Of a stretch of 64,000 bases of DNA, positions 24,801-34,388 are shown one piece after another. The stretch's first letter is position 1. Each line of letters starts with the position of its first letter. The notes beneath the pieces were generated by a model. It saw nothing but the letters and a program-made list of their open reading frames with translations. It did no database searches and was not told the DNA's origin. The stretch is from Nematostella vectensis (Eukaryota > Cnidaria > Anthozoa > Actiniaria > Edwardsiidae), in the NCBI RefSeq assembly GCF_932526225.1, contig NC_064043.1:10335821-10399820 (forward strand), in the 5' to 3' direction. A program made the position numbers and the translations under genes.

Positions 24801-27800
24801 GAAGAGTACTTCAGGTAAGTTTGGCGCTTGATGAGGATAACATAGCAATGTTCATGTTGGGTTTTGGGTTTTATGTTCCCTGCTAGCAGAGGCCTCTTTT
24901 CTCTGTATTTCGCTGGGCTGGAGTTCGCGAGGAAAAGATACCTCTGCCATGGGTCGAGACTGTTTCTGTTGCGCATGCGTGAGCGTTAATAAGCGACCGA
25001 CGTGCCAAAACCCGTACCATCGCGCGAAAGCTGCCAATATGCTTTGCATGGGTTTAGTCGGAAATCATGAATCAAACTCCGGTTAGTTCTCCTCTTCGAA
25101 AAAAAAAAACAACTATTCAATTTCAATCACCTAAAACGTCACTAAAAAGATTGAGCAACAAACGCAGCAAAGACGAGTTTTGTCTTGTTTGTGGGATTAA
25201 TTTCAAGACATCTGGGCAGGCGAGTTTCTTCAATGTAAATATCGCACAGTTGGATTCGAAGAAAATGTTACAAAACTTTTTGGTAAAATTAGATCAGCTA
25301 TTCCCAGAAGAATATGCAAAACCTGTAAACGGAAGATTGACTCGTTTGTCAAAAGAGAGAAAATTCTGAATGAAGATAAGGCATTGAATGGCTTCTTTTT
25401 ATAATTCGTCGCGTGATATTTCTACGGAGGACGCCGTTTCGAATGCGGGCTTATTATCCGGCAGCGGATATATGTTTCATGCATGCGCTAGTCATTGTAG
25501 GCTCAAAATAGTGGCCAGTAATTAATGAACGGAGCATGCGCTCTGGATCTCGTCCACGATCGTGGACGGCGGTTTGATCAAACGAACGTGCGACCCATGG
25601 CAGAGGTATCTTTTCCTCGCGAACTCCAGCCCAGCGAAATACAGAGAAAAGAGGCCTCTGCTAGCAGGGAAGGTTTTATGTTCAAATCCGAAAAAAAAAT
25701 TACCCCCCCCCCCCCCCCCCCCCCCCCCCCCGTGAACGTTTAGCCTAAACTTTAGGTACAAACTCCCGCCATCTTCGGGCTCGAAAAAAATCCTAGTAGG
25801 AACTTGCCCGTTAACTTACGAGAATAACATTCAAAAACGATATTTTTTCCCTAATATTTTCAGCGGTAATCATATATCAATTTTTCATCTTGAATATAGC
25901 CAAGATGAAATATTCAATTTGGTGCTTTTTTTTCCGGTGATTTTAATTTTAAATCGCGTCATGTTCAATTTACGTCGAGTTGTAGCGAGTTTGACAGAGC
26001 AAAAAAATGGCATGAAAGTTTTGAATTCTCAATATATAAGTTCAAGACTCCGCATACAAGGAGTTCCTCTGACCAAAAGGTCAATTCCAAATTTAAATGA
26101 AATTTAGAAGGATATGAAATTTAGATATTAGCGAGCAAAGTTGGCTTAATTCCTGATCAGAGCAAGACTTCTCCCTGAAAATGAGGAGAATTCATACTTT
26201 GAACATTTGGAAATCACGCTCCAATAATATCTCGAAGACGAATACATTAGAAAAAAACACTTTTTGATATGTTGGTTTACATAACACAAGGAACCTCTAT
26301 GCAAAAATTCAAGCTAATGAGCCAGCTAATGATTCGATGGCCGTTTTATTTGATCATCCTAGCATATTGATATATCAATCACAGTTTCAGTACTTAATTA
26401 TTTTAATATAGAAAGATATTTTTTTCTTTATTTGTTCAGCCGATTGACTAAAATCAAAAGCCCACATAATAAAAATTAACCGTTAAGATTTGACATTATT
26501 GGGAATGAAATGATTAATTGACAACGGGATAAACAAATCAATCCTTTCGCGGCTTTTTTTTTTCGACAAACCAAAAACACACTATGGGCGCAGGGTGATA
26601 CGGAACTATTCCCACGACCTCCGGAAAGCACGAAAAACTAAATGCAAAAAATGTGAATCGAAAATATCGCATCAAGCCAGAAAAAAAAAGCATACACAAT
26701 AACAGACATTCTTCCTTCTAAGCATTCGTATAAAAATTAGAACATTTTTGTTAAAGGAGGTATTGTTTTCATCTGACCTTCGTGACGCAACAACAATTAC
26801 GAAAACCACTTCGAAATAACGATACTTTCTGAACAAACCATTGGATGAAAAAAGCTGGATTTATATCTCAAGAAAGATTAATAGTTTTGTATCGTTGAGG
26901 TAGTTTTGGGTTGTTCAAATCTACAATATTCGAGGCAAAAAGATAAAACGAATGCTGAGTGATACGGAATTGACTGCTACAGAACTGGTTATCGTCATTT
27001 TATGCGATTCCCTACCAGCCAATCAGGTTTCTTTTCTGTCAAATGATTTGATATTTACCTGTCACCGCGCACCAAAAAATTGAACAACTTTGCGAAGTTT
27101 ATTGGAAGTTGTGCTACAAAATGAGACTAATTTACGGAAAGTTAATTAATAACCCCATGGGGGAGGGGGCGTGAGGATTTTGATAAAAGTAAGGGACAAA
27201 ATAAGTTGCCCCCCCCCCCCCCTTCAGGAGGAACAAAATGTTCCATCTCCCCCCCCCCCCCCTTATGCTTTCCCCATATTTTTGGTGCCACCGCCCCTAC
27301 AGAAAACCGAAGAAAGAAGGAGCCAAGGAGGATCGAAATTGACAATGTCAAAGAAAACCAAGCAAAAAATTAGCTGCAAACTGGTCATAAAGTGGAGGGC
27401 AAAGAATTCGCTGAAAACATAATTCAGAAAAAGTGAAGGCACTCAATTTTTCAAAGGTGCAAATAAATCCAGGTTGTCAACCTGATAAAGGTTGATGTTA
27501 TATATGACACAGAGGAAGCAAAAAGGCTTTTCGTTCTTCTCCTTGCGAGTAAGGCTTTTTTTTTCTTTTTTAGTCCTTTGCTAGTCCTGAATCTATATAT
27601 AGCACAATCACATTTTGAAAAGTGCATTGTTAAAACTATGTCTAACTTAGTATTATCCTTAAATCTTATTATCTTTATTTTATGATTAACTATTTTTTTG
27701 GGTTGAATGTAAATTATGCAATGCAATAATTTTGAAATTTTGTGGTAGTTTCAGAAATTGTAAACAGCCCTTGTATACCTAACCCACAATTGTTGTACTT

Positions 27801-30800
27801 TATAGATAAGAACAAAAGGGGTGAGGCCCCACTTTAGGCAGTGCCTAAATATATCTAGTACCTTGTGAAAGATCATAAACAAGTCATCTAGCTTGCCATG
27901 GAGATCTCCTGGAAACAAATTTACCAAAGTCAGAAAGACATATCCACATGTGTAGCTGGATGCACTTTTTTATGTAGGCTTACCACAAATGGTCATTTGC
28001 TTGGCGATCCTTGTTGTGACTCTGATGACATTTGGAAGAGCCCGAAACCGCTCTCTTGCTTCCCTCAAAATCAGCAGGACATATTTTGCATGAACAAGCT
28101 GAATTCAAATAAGGTAGCAGTCAGTAATAGACTTTGATACCAGGTACATATGATTCTCACATGGCTCTCCCATAGAAAATGAGGACCAACATTGATTGTG
28201 CCTTAAATATTGAAGACTGATGTAAAAATAATATGATTTGGGAAATAAGAAGCTGATAACCTGTCTTTTAAGGTACTTTCTAATAAAATACATCTCACCT
28301 TGTTTAATTTACACTGTTCAATAATGTTGCGCACTGACATCAAAGTGATTGGCAGCTTGACCACATGACCAGTGTATGTGGGTTCAACCTTGATATCGGA
28401 AGGGTCAGTGGCAGCCTCAAGGGTGGTACTACTCTTAGATGAGGTGCTGCCTTGGGAAGTACAAACAGTGTTAGTAGAAATAGGCAGGAGAAGGGGAACC
28501 AGGAATTATCATGGGCAGGATATCTGGGGGGCAGCCACACCTTAGTTTAGTTGTAAAGGTGTGTCTATTTCAAGCCATGCACTTGTTTCAAAATTCATCA
28601 TATCTTTATAGAGAGCTGCCATGTTGTTATTTCAAGTAATAAATAAATGAAAAATCAAGCTACATCCTTGAACAGTAAGAAATTAAAAGAGGAACACCTC
28701 TGGCTTTAAGTATGCTTCTTTTGTTATTTGGTAATAAAAAAGAGTGACTTCTAGGTGAGAAAAGGGATGACAAAATGCTTATTTTAAAGAGGTATATTTT
28801 TTTGTATTTTGCACCTTAGCAGGGTGCCTTATTAAAGGCTGGACATTAAAACAAGCACTTGTAGTACTGCCTAGAACTAATACAGAGTTTATCTCGACCA
28901 ATTTATTTTTCCTTTCAACTTTTCTCTCTGGAGAGGTAGCACATATCCATGGATATGTCATTATAATGTGTGATTTGGAGATTGAAGTTCTTCAGTCAAT
29001 CAATAGAATTATGCTAATATAAAATAATATTTTGTCCACTTACTTGCAGATCCATTTCTACTTAAAGTGTCCTCAATGATGTTAGCCCTGCTTGCTCCTG
29101 TTGAAGGCAACATTAAACCATTAAGACAGCTCTGCTAGCAGGTTTATAAAAACAGCACAACAACTTATTTTACTTACCAGTATTGTCTGGTTGGACATGG
29201 GTTAACATATCAGTGAAAAAATTGAATAGCTGAAAAATGAGATCAATATTGAATTTATTCACTGGAATTCTACTTTTTTGTAACATTGTTATAACTAGCT
29301 ATAGGAGGGGGGAGGTTAGGCATGATACAAGAGACATTAAGAAAACTGGGGTCACAGCTACGTTCCAACTCATCATTTTCTTATAACTTTATTAGAAACT
29401 GGGGGCATGGGCCCCTTGCCCAATGTTTACCCTAGGTAGGATCTATACAAGACTGCTGAAGAAAAGAAAGCAGCTTAAATAAATACAGAAAATATATTTT
29501 CAACATGTATTAGTGATATTGGTAAATTCATATGTGGCTAACGTATAAAATGATCTTAAAAGTTCCATAAGGGTGGGTAAGGGGGGTCACAACAAGAAAC
29601 CTTAGGGGGTGGGCTGGGTGGATTGAGGGGGGGGGGTGCGTTTTGCCTCTGTCATGAACAAATTTTTTACAGTGATAATTGATTTTGCCTTGGTTATAAT
29701 AATATTATTGTCTCAGCGATAATTGATTTTGTCTCTGCCATAAGTTATTTCGGCTATGGCCCCTGATAGGGGCCAATATATTCCTCATATCAATTTTATT
29801 TTTCTCTGTTCATTGTTTTAAAAACATAACATGAAACTCCAGAGATTTTCTTATCTCATTACAGCAGAATACCCCCCAATGCTCAAAACTCCTTTGACTG
29901 TATATTATTGATGCAGTTCCTTACAGAAGTACACCACCTGTCCGACAGGTAAGAATGTGTAATTATGCACAGACATAAGTCATATAGCTGGCAGGCGAGA
30001 GTTAGTGAAATAGTCAAATGTGTCGAGAGAGATAATTCTTCCATTTTCTTAGATCCACAGATAGATGTATGATTTTCTTCTATATATATTACTGGCGTTA
30101 TATTGGTTATTGTCAACGCATGCAATGTTCTTTGCCTTATATTTATTATTAGCCTAGCCGAAAAAAAAGGAAATAAATATCTCAAAACTTGTACTTTAAT
30201 AATTTGAATGCATTAGAAAAAATAACAATAGAAATATTGCAGTTCTATCGGCTCTATTCAAATCAACTTTCTTCCTCTGTCGACTTAATTACCTTTTGAA
30301 GTGTATAGAAAAGAGGCGTTGACATTTATTTTATTTTTTTCACGACAAAAGGATCCTTAATACGCTTTTAGTGAGATGAGAATCTTTAGAGTAAGTGTTC
30401 TTGTCACCTAAGTGACATCTTAGTATGTTTGATAACTATGCTAGCCTCTCCAACAGGCACAATAAACCTCGTGCAAAAGCGACCCCCGTATTTCTCACGG
30501 CAGTAATACCCCGACAATAGAAGGCTTATCTCATAAGCACCAAGGTATCAAAACACGGATCGAATTTTCTTTGAAGAATTCAAACACTTTGTTTATGTTT
30601 TTCTTTGGCTTTTTTGTAGAAGTCGACCTCTGGTGGACCAATTAAAACGCTATATAAGCAGTCACTGTTTTATTATTAGCTTTTTGGTCTCAAAATTAGC
30701 AGCACTTTCGCAGTTTTGCATTACCTTCAGTTGATCTTGCTCTCCCGAGTACTCGATACTCTGGAATATTTTCCATGTGCACCGCCGTCGCGCCTCTAAT

Positions 30801-31132
30801 CGCGCTCGATATCTCCTAAACCAATTCTGTATCAGCACCGCTGAACGAAGCGCTGTGGATAAACAAAGAGTGTTATGAGCATTATTATTCGCCTGCGGAA
30901 ATTAACTGGATAAGATTCATGCCAAGCTTGTGGTTCAAAACGTGACACTGTTCTTCATAAACCATAGGTGTGCTGCCTACAAATTTCTTGACAACGGTAG
31001 ATTTGTTTGTAAATCCTTAGCCTCTAAACAAACCAATAAAGAAGTCGAACCTTTTTCCGACTTGGAAAGGGACAGCGAGTTCTTGTGGCCGTCATATTCT
31101 TTGTAAGCGTCCACGGAAGTCCCACATCCCAT
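18836..31132 (-). CDS. PPEF: PPEF/rdgC serine/threonine phosphatase with EF-hands
   Basis: Sixteen exons in consistent phase: 31051-31132, 30725-30852, 29178-29229, 29044-29097, 28299-28450, 27984-28098, 27862-27908, 23424-23590, 22440-22626, 21985-22059, 21537-21722, 21234-21376, 20769-20875, 20158-20321, 19891-19975 and 18836-19101; 2010 nt, 669 aa. Domains in order: MGCGTS N-terminus (myristoylation/palmitoylation signal, as in PPEF1); an IQ calmodulin-binding motif ([19 protein letters not shown]); the PPP catalytic core with GDLHG, GDLVDRG, RGNHED, HGGIS, RSHEC and FSASNYY; then EF-hands with loops DKDNSGHVSMEE and [12 protein letters not shown]. All metal-binding motifs look intact. Drosophila rdgC dephosphorylates rhodopsin; a sensory role here is inference. 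The start is fixed by the MGC signal. The exon 1 donor (GTTCGA) is weak and is the least certain junction. Confidence 0.94.
19167..19607. repeat. 80-bp satellite in the last PPEF intron, about 5.5 copies
   Basis: Units start with TGATCATTCTGATGAAGACA at 19167, 19247, 19327, 19407, 19487 and 19567, an exact 80-bp period. The sub-word TAGATTGTGGCGATGGCGAT and its variant AAATTGTGGCGATGCTGAT show that the unit arose from an internal duplication. Confidence 0.95.
20607..20705 (+). repeat. Dispersed repeat, copy 2 (PPEF intron)
   Basis: Same family as 8115-8208 and in the same orientation, sharing TGTGGTGCATCAATCCAATG and the T-rich sequence before it. The flanks are unrelated. Confidence 0.7.
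21058..21075. repeat. Poly(G) tract
   Basis: An uninterrupted G run in a PPEF intron, one of many poly(dG:dC) tracts in the window. Others lie near 7791, 12482, 14041, 23743, 25703, 27211, 27250, 34178, 41653 and 42530. Confidence 0.9.
24320..24654 (+). pseudogene. Fragment of an Arg/Glu-rich ORF, possibly transposon-derived
   Basis: In the antisense orientation inside PPEF intron 7. A short ATG exon ([10 protein letters not shown], 24320-24350, donor GTAAGA) joins after TTTGTAG to a frame with [20 protein letters not shown] followed by more basic/acidic residues, ending at TGA near 24630. A +1 shift restores a further run ([20 protein letters not shown]) that leads to a GT donor next to the hairpin at 24655. 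Arg/Glu-rich repeats of this type are common at the N-terminus of Helitron-encoded proteins, but no helicase is present. The apparent frameshift and lack of a continuation suggest a dead fragment. Assignment to Helitrons is a guess. Confidence 0.35.
24655..24768. repeat. Near-perfect 34-bp inverted repeat (hairpin)
   Basis: The left arm 24655-24688 (GGTAGCCCAAGCTCTTTATT, continuing) pairs with the right arm 24735-24768 at 33 of 34 positions, with a 46-nt AT-rich loop. A foldback-type structure directly beside the ORF fragment at 24320-24654. Confidence 0.92.
24876..25671. mobile_element. Non-autonomous DNA transposon with perfect 81-bp TIRs and 9-bp TSD
   Basis: Bases 24876-24956 are exactly inverse-complementary to 25591-25671 (81 of 81; the outer end is TTCCCTGCTAGCAG). 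The element is 796 bp and is flanked immediately on both sides by the direct repeat GGTTTTATG (24867-24875 and 25672-25680), a 9-bp target-site duplication. Long TIRs and a 9-bp TSD are typical of Mutator-like elements; that class is inferred. It lies in PPEF intron 7. The perfect arms imply recent insertion or ongoing gene conversion. It contains one ORF (25067-25369) but no transposase. Confidence 0.87.
25067..25369 (+). CDS. Small basic protein ORF inside the TIR element
   Basis: 100 aa, beginning [20 protein letters not shown]: Lys/Arg-rich at the start, then a CLVCG pair and a [14 protein letters not shown] segment. The frame stops at 25369, but the +1 frame over the same region gives [18 protein letters not shown], a second CxxC pair of the kind expected to complete a zinc-binding fold. 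So either the ORF is frameshifted or an unseen splice joins the frames. I do not recognise the family. Location between TIRs suggests a transposon-encoded or captured DNA-binding domain. Confidence 0.45.
   Translation: MNQTPVSSPLRKKKTTIQFQSPKTSLKRLSNKRSKDEFCLVCGINFKTSGQASFFNVNIAQLDSKKMLQNFLVKLDQLFPEEYAKPVNGRLTRLSKERKF
25703..25731. repeat. 29-base poly(C) tract
   Basis: The longest homopolymer of the window, beginning about 30 bp outside the right TIR of the element at 24876-25671. Confidence 0.95.
25732..27861. other. Remainder of the large PPEF intron
   Basis: No coding exon recognised on either strand. AT-rich unique-looking sequence, then a G/C-run cluster at 27160-27265 (alternating poly(C) blocks near 27211 and 27250). 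TTTAGGCAGTGCCTAAAT lies near 27832, a palindromic word that recurs at 33500 and 42010. Confidence 0.5.
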
Positions 31133-32287
31133 GTCACTACTTTACAAAACTTGTACTCAAGTCGGCTCACGATAAGTCAGTCCACCAAGGCTCGCCCGAG
31201 CCAAACACCTCGACTCCGCCGTACATCACGTAGCCCCCAACAAGATCCTTCGAGAAGTATTATCGCCACCGGAATCCACTCAAACCAGAGCTCATGTTTA
31301 GCGAGGCTTTGCTTTCGCGATCTCCGAGATTTTCGACGGGGTTTTTCCGTAAATTACGCGATTAAGCCTTCTAGTCCACTCTTTATTATTGTAAAGCCAT
31401 TTGTGTGTTTCCCGCCATCAGTAAACTGGCTTCCTGCATTGAGCGAATAAATTAGTCTTTTGGCAGTCAACCCCTACACACGATACAATCTGATACCACG
31501 CAATCACTAGTTCTGCTACCCGGCTAAATTCTTGGCCCGAATGCTCTTGGCGCTTTAACTTCCCAAGGCTTGCAGTTAGAATATAAGAAACGTGGATGTT
31601 TTATAAATATAGCGGCTTGAAAAAGACGTGAAGGTCACCGGAAAACGAGAATTGTGCTAAACAGCCGTCTCGAATTGCTTCATAACACTTTCATTGGGTT
31701 GCTATAGAAACATATATCGGTTGTGGGCATAATGACAATGTAAACAAGCCAGGAGAAATTGCTAGCTACGGAAAAGGCAATAATCGCAAAATGTGTGCCG
31801 TTCTTGTGAATTCCTGTAGCTTTAAAATGGAGACCCCAGCAGACTTTTGTAAAAGGGTAAAAGCAGATGGCGGTCATGCGATGGTTATAGAAAATTTAAG
31901 GGTGATTGACAACACTTATGAATGTACTCTGTCTAGTCCAGAGTGAGGTATTCCAAAAGAAATAGACAATAACCTAAGCAAGTAATATTATAAAACAAAA
32001 CGGCTTATTAAAGAGTGCTTTTGGAACTTTTAAGTTACAAAGAAAGCTAATTATATGGCTTTCTTCCAACACGAGATCAATATAAAAACAAAGCTTTGTT
32101 TCGATTTTTTTTGGTTGAGAAATGAAGTGCCATGGGGATGATAGTTGATTAATTGCCTTTTTAGTATAGCAAAAACAAAATCGAATATTCTGGCTATAGT
32201 TTCTTTTACTTCAATTGGGGTGCACCACGGGTCAAGAGGTTGATGGACGGGGTAACATTTTTTTTTTTATTTATTTTTATAAACTTT
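31133..32287. other. PPEF upstream region, no gene seen
   Basis: This should contain the PPEF promoter and 5' UTR (minus strand). No TATA box or other decisive element was identified. Short open frames on both strands (such as 31085-31450) show no family resemblance and overlap the first PPEF exon. Confidence 0.45.
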
Positions 32288-32728
32288 TAGGATGATAAGT
32301 CCTGGCTATCTACTATTTTCTAAGCCACATCGAACAAACTACGGATTTATACTTCTCACTTTGATAAGATTACTTCGTATGAAACCGAAGAATCCGTGAT
32401 GCTGATTAGTCCTGGCTATCTACTATTTTTTTTTAACCATATCGAACAAACTACGGCTTTATACCTCTCACTTTGTTTAGATTACTTCGTAAGCAACCGA
32501 AGAATCCGTGATGCTGATTAGTCCTGGCTATCTACTATTTTTTTAGCCATATCGAACAAATTACGGCTTTATACTTCTCACTTTGGTAAGATTACTTCGT
32601 AAGAAACCGAAGAATCCGTGATGCTGATTAGTCCTGGCTATCTACTATTTTTTTAGCCATATCGAACAAATTACGGCTTTATACTTCTCACTTTGGTTAG
32701 ATTACTTCGTAAGCAACCGAAGAATCCC
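32288..32728. repeat. 110-bp tandem repeat, four copies
   Basis: The phrase AGTCCTGGCTATCTACTATT recurs with its CCTGG at 32301, 32411, 32523 and 32633 (periods 110, 112 and 110). Each unit also carries ATATCGAACAAA and AACCGAAGAATCC. Three units contain ATGCTGATTAGTCCT, which resembles the ATGCTGACGAGTCCT core of the adjacent hammerheads, but no GAAA arm is placed to complete a ribozyme. Confidence 0.93.
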
Positions 32729-32983
32729 CACCAAAATGTGACTCTCCCCCAAAAAGGCGAGCAAAGTTCACATTTATGTATACATACTCGCAAGGATAGT
32801 TTGGCTATCCGACGGAGTTTAAGACTAGCAAAGGTCGCATGCGTGATCCGCACAATTGGCATCACGCTAGCCCGGTCGCAGCTCTAGATCCCACATGGAT
32901 CTAAGCTGTGGTTTAAAGCACTTCGTTCGAGTCGAAGTCGCCCTGCACTTTTTTTTGCCGATGAAGTTTAACTGAGGCAAACC

Positions 32984-33038
32984 GGCTATGCCATGCTGAC
33001 GAGTCCTAATAAGGACGAAACAGCTGTCCATGGTTGCC
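32984..33038 (+). ncRNA. Type-I hammerhead ribozyme, copy A
   Basis: Stem I: GGC/GCC and CCATG/CATGG around an internal loop (TATG opposite TT). Core CTGACGA (32996-33002). Stem II: GTCC-TAATAA-GGAC (33003-33016), with the conserved G10.1-C11.1 pair. Core GAAA (33017-33020). Stem III is tiny: ACAGCTGT. Cleavage is expected after GTC, at 33028. All invariant core bases are present. The palindromic stem III leaves at most two base pairs plus a four-base loop in a monomer, so a dimeric fold across the array is likely. Confidence 0.9.
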
Positions 33039-33338
33039 GAACTGCACGGGTAATAGACTGTGCTAGCGTCCCGTCTTGGCCCGACTGGTGCCAATGTGTG
33101 TATGCTAGTGTGCTTCTAAAGTTCACATTTATGTATACATACTCGCAAGGATAGTTTGGCTATCCGACGGAGTTTAAGACTAGCAAAGGTCGCATGCGTG
33201 ATCCGCACAATTGGCATCACGCTAGCCCGGTCGCAGCTCTAGATCCCACATGGATCTAAGCTGTGGTTTAAAGCACTTCGTTCGAGTCGAAGTCGCCCTG
33301 CAGTTTTTTTTGCCGATGAAGTTTAACTGAGGCAAACC

Positions 33339-33393
33339 GGCTATGCCATGCTGACGAGTCCTAATAAGGACGAAACAGCTGTCCATGGTTGCC
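33339..33393 (+). ncRNA. Type-I hammerhead ribozyme, copy B
   Basis: Identical to copy A in every base of the ribozyme and displaced by exactly 355 bp. Core CTGACGA at 33351-33357, stem II 33358-33371, GAAA 33372-33375, expected cleavage after 33383. Confidence 0.9.
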
Positions 33394-33747
33394 GAACTGC
33401 ACGAGTAATAGACTGTGCTAGCGTCCCGTCTTGGCCCGACTGGTGCCAATGTGTGTATGCTAGTGTGCTTCTAAAGTTCACAGTTATTTACCAGATAACT
33501 TAAGGCACTGCCTAAAAGCAGAGCTCCAAACCAGAACTTTATGACTGCTTGTGACGCTATCGATGAAGTCGCACATTACGTATTCTATCTCTTTGATCTG
33601 CCTACCTAAGCTACATGATATCTTTCGAGTTTGGATGTCTGACGATGTTTCAACTTGAGATATGAATATTTCGATATCGTCGTCGATGACGTCATACATC
33701 ACGTGACCATTCTGGCTCACCTTGTTCACACTTGCATGGCATATTTT

Positions 33748-33973
33748 ATAAAACCTTTAAAAGAAAAAGTCGACAACAACGCAGATTTATGTTTTTTTAG
33801 AACGATATTTCGGCAGGCCAATACCTGCCTTCTTCAGGTTATAAATGAGTTACAATGGCATGTTATAGCTAGTATATGTACAAAGTTCATTGATGATATA
33901 CTAGCTATAACATGCCATTGTAACTCAAAACATAAATCAGCGTTGTTGTCGACTTTTTCTTTTAAAGGTTTTA
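33748..33973. repeat. Nested inverted repeat with a hammerhead-like core on the minus strand
   Basis: Outer arms: about 33748-33793 and 33927-33973 (AAAGAAAAAGTCGACAACAA and its inverse; roughly 45 bp, near perfect). Inner arms: 33847-33875 and 33897-33925 (29 of 29, starting GAGTTACAATGGCATGTTAT). The stretch 33794-33846 is present on one side only. On the minus strand it reads CTGAAGA, then GGCAGG-TATTGG-CCTGCC, then GAAATATCG (33837 down to 33803). That is the order CUGANGA, stem II, GAAA of a hammerhead, though with an extra A before stem II. Similar motifs occur at the ends of Penelope-like retroelements; two opposed truncated ends would explain the foldback. Confidence 0.6.
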
Positions 33974-34177
33974 TTAATTAATCAACTGTCGACGCAGACC
34001 ACAAGGTCCGACGCACACCAGCAGATAGAGGCTGTCCGGTGGTTTCTTCCTACGTTTTTGCATATTTTATGTTTGACAGCCTGACGATGTGTCTATCATG
34101 GAATATTTTTTATTCATATATATATTTTAATGACTCCATGGATGACGTCACATATCACATGACCCTCTGGTTGCACC

Positions 34178-34194
34178 CCCCCCCCCCCCCCCCC
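34178..34194. repeat. Poly(C) tract
   Basis: Uninterrupted C run about 200 bp upstream of the CLN3-like start codon. It is embedded in a segment (about 34125-34250) partly repeated at about 33640-33722 (GATGACGTCA followed by ATCACATGACC or ATCACGTGACC). Confidence 0.8.
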
Positions 34195-34388
34195 TGACAC
34201 CTACATGACACCTACCAAGTTTTGATGTCATACGATGTTTCTTTCAGGAGATATCGCAAATGTAGCCTACCGTATTACAAATGTAGCCGTTATAACAAAT
34301 GTGGCAGTTCCACTTAGTTCATGGGTACCCATTGAAACTGAAACCATTGAGGCGTTATTTATTTACATATGGTCTACGTAGGATAGCC

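Larger units (their letters stand above)
32763..33482 (+). mobile_element. Retrozyme-like tandem array, two 355-bp units with hammerhead ribozymes
   Basis: Unit A 32763-33117 and unit B 33118-33472 differ at only two of 355 positions (32948 C versus 33303 G; 33049 G versus 33404 A). They are followed by the first 10 bases of a third copy (33473-33482). Each unit carries one complete hammerhead, so a plus-strand transcript would cleave at 33028 and 33383 and release exactly one 355-nt monomer (33029-33383). The unit has no real ORF (the 75-aa minus frames are incidental) but many hairpin-forming segments, such as TAGATCCCACATGGATCTA. Tandem hammerhead monomers of this size define animal retrozymes, thought to spread via circular RNA with borrowed reverse transcriptase. 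Activity is inferred. Confidence 0.87.

Noticed and set aside
32867-33449. Two identical 75-codon minus-strand ORFs
   Set aside because: They are identical only because the 355-bp retrozyme unit is duplicated. The ribozyme on the plus strand explains the constraint better than a protein.
32288-33482. CRISPR-like or bacterial repeat array
   Set aside because: Units are 110 and 355 bp with no short repeat/unique spacer alternation, and the surrounding genes are spliced animal genes.
34299-34388. Upstream in-frame ATG at 34299 as the CLN3-like start
   Set aside because: It adds a non-hydrophobic, unconserved leader; the ATG at 34389 has a better context and gives an N-terminus of family length.
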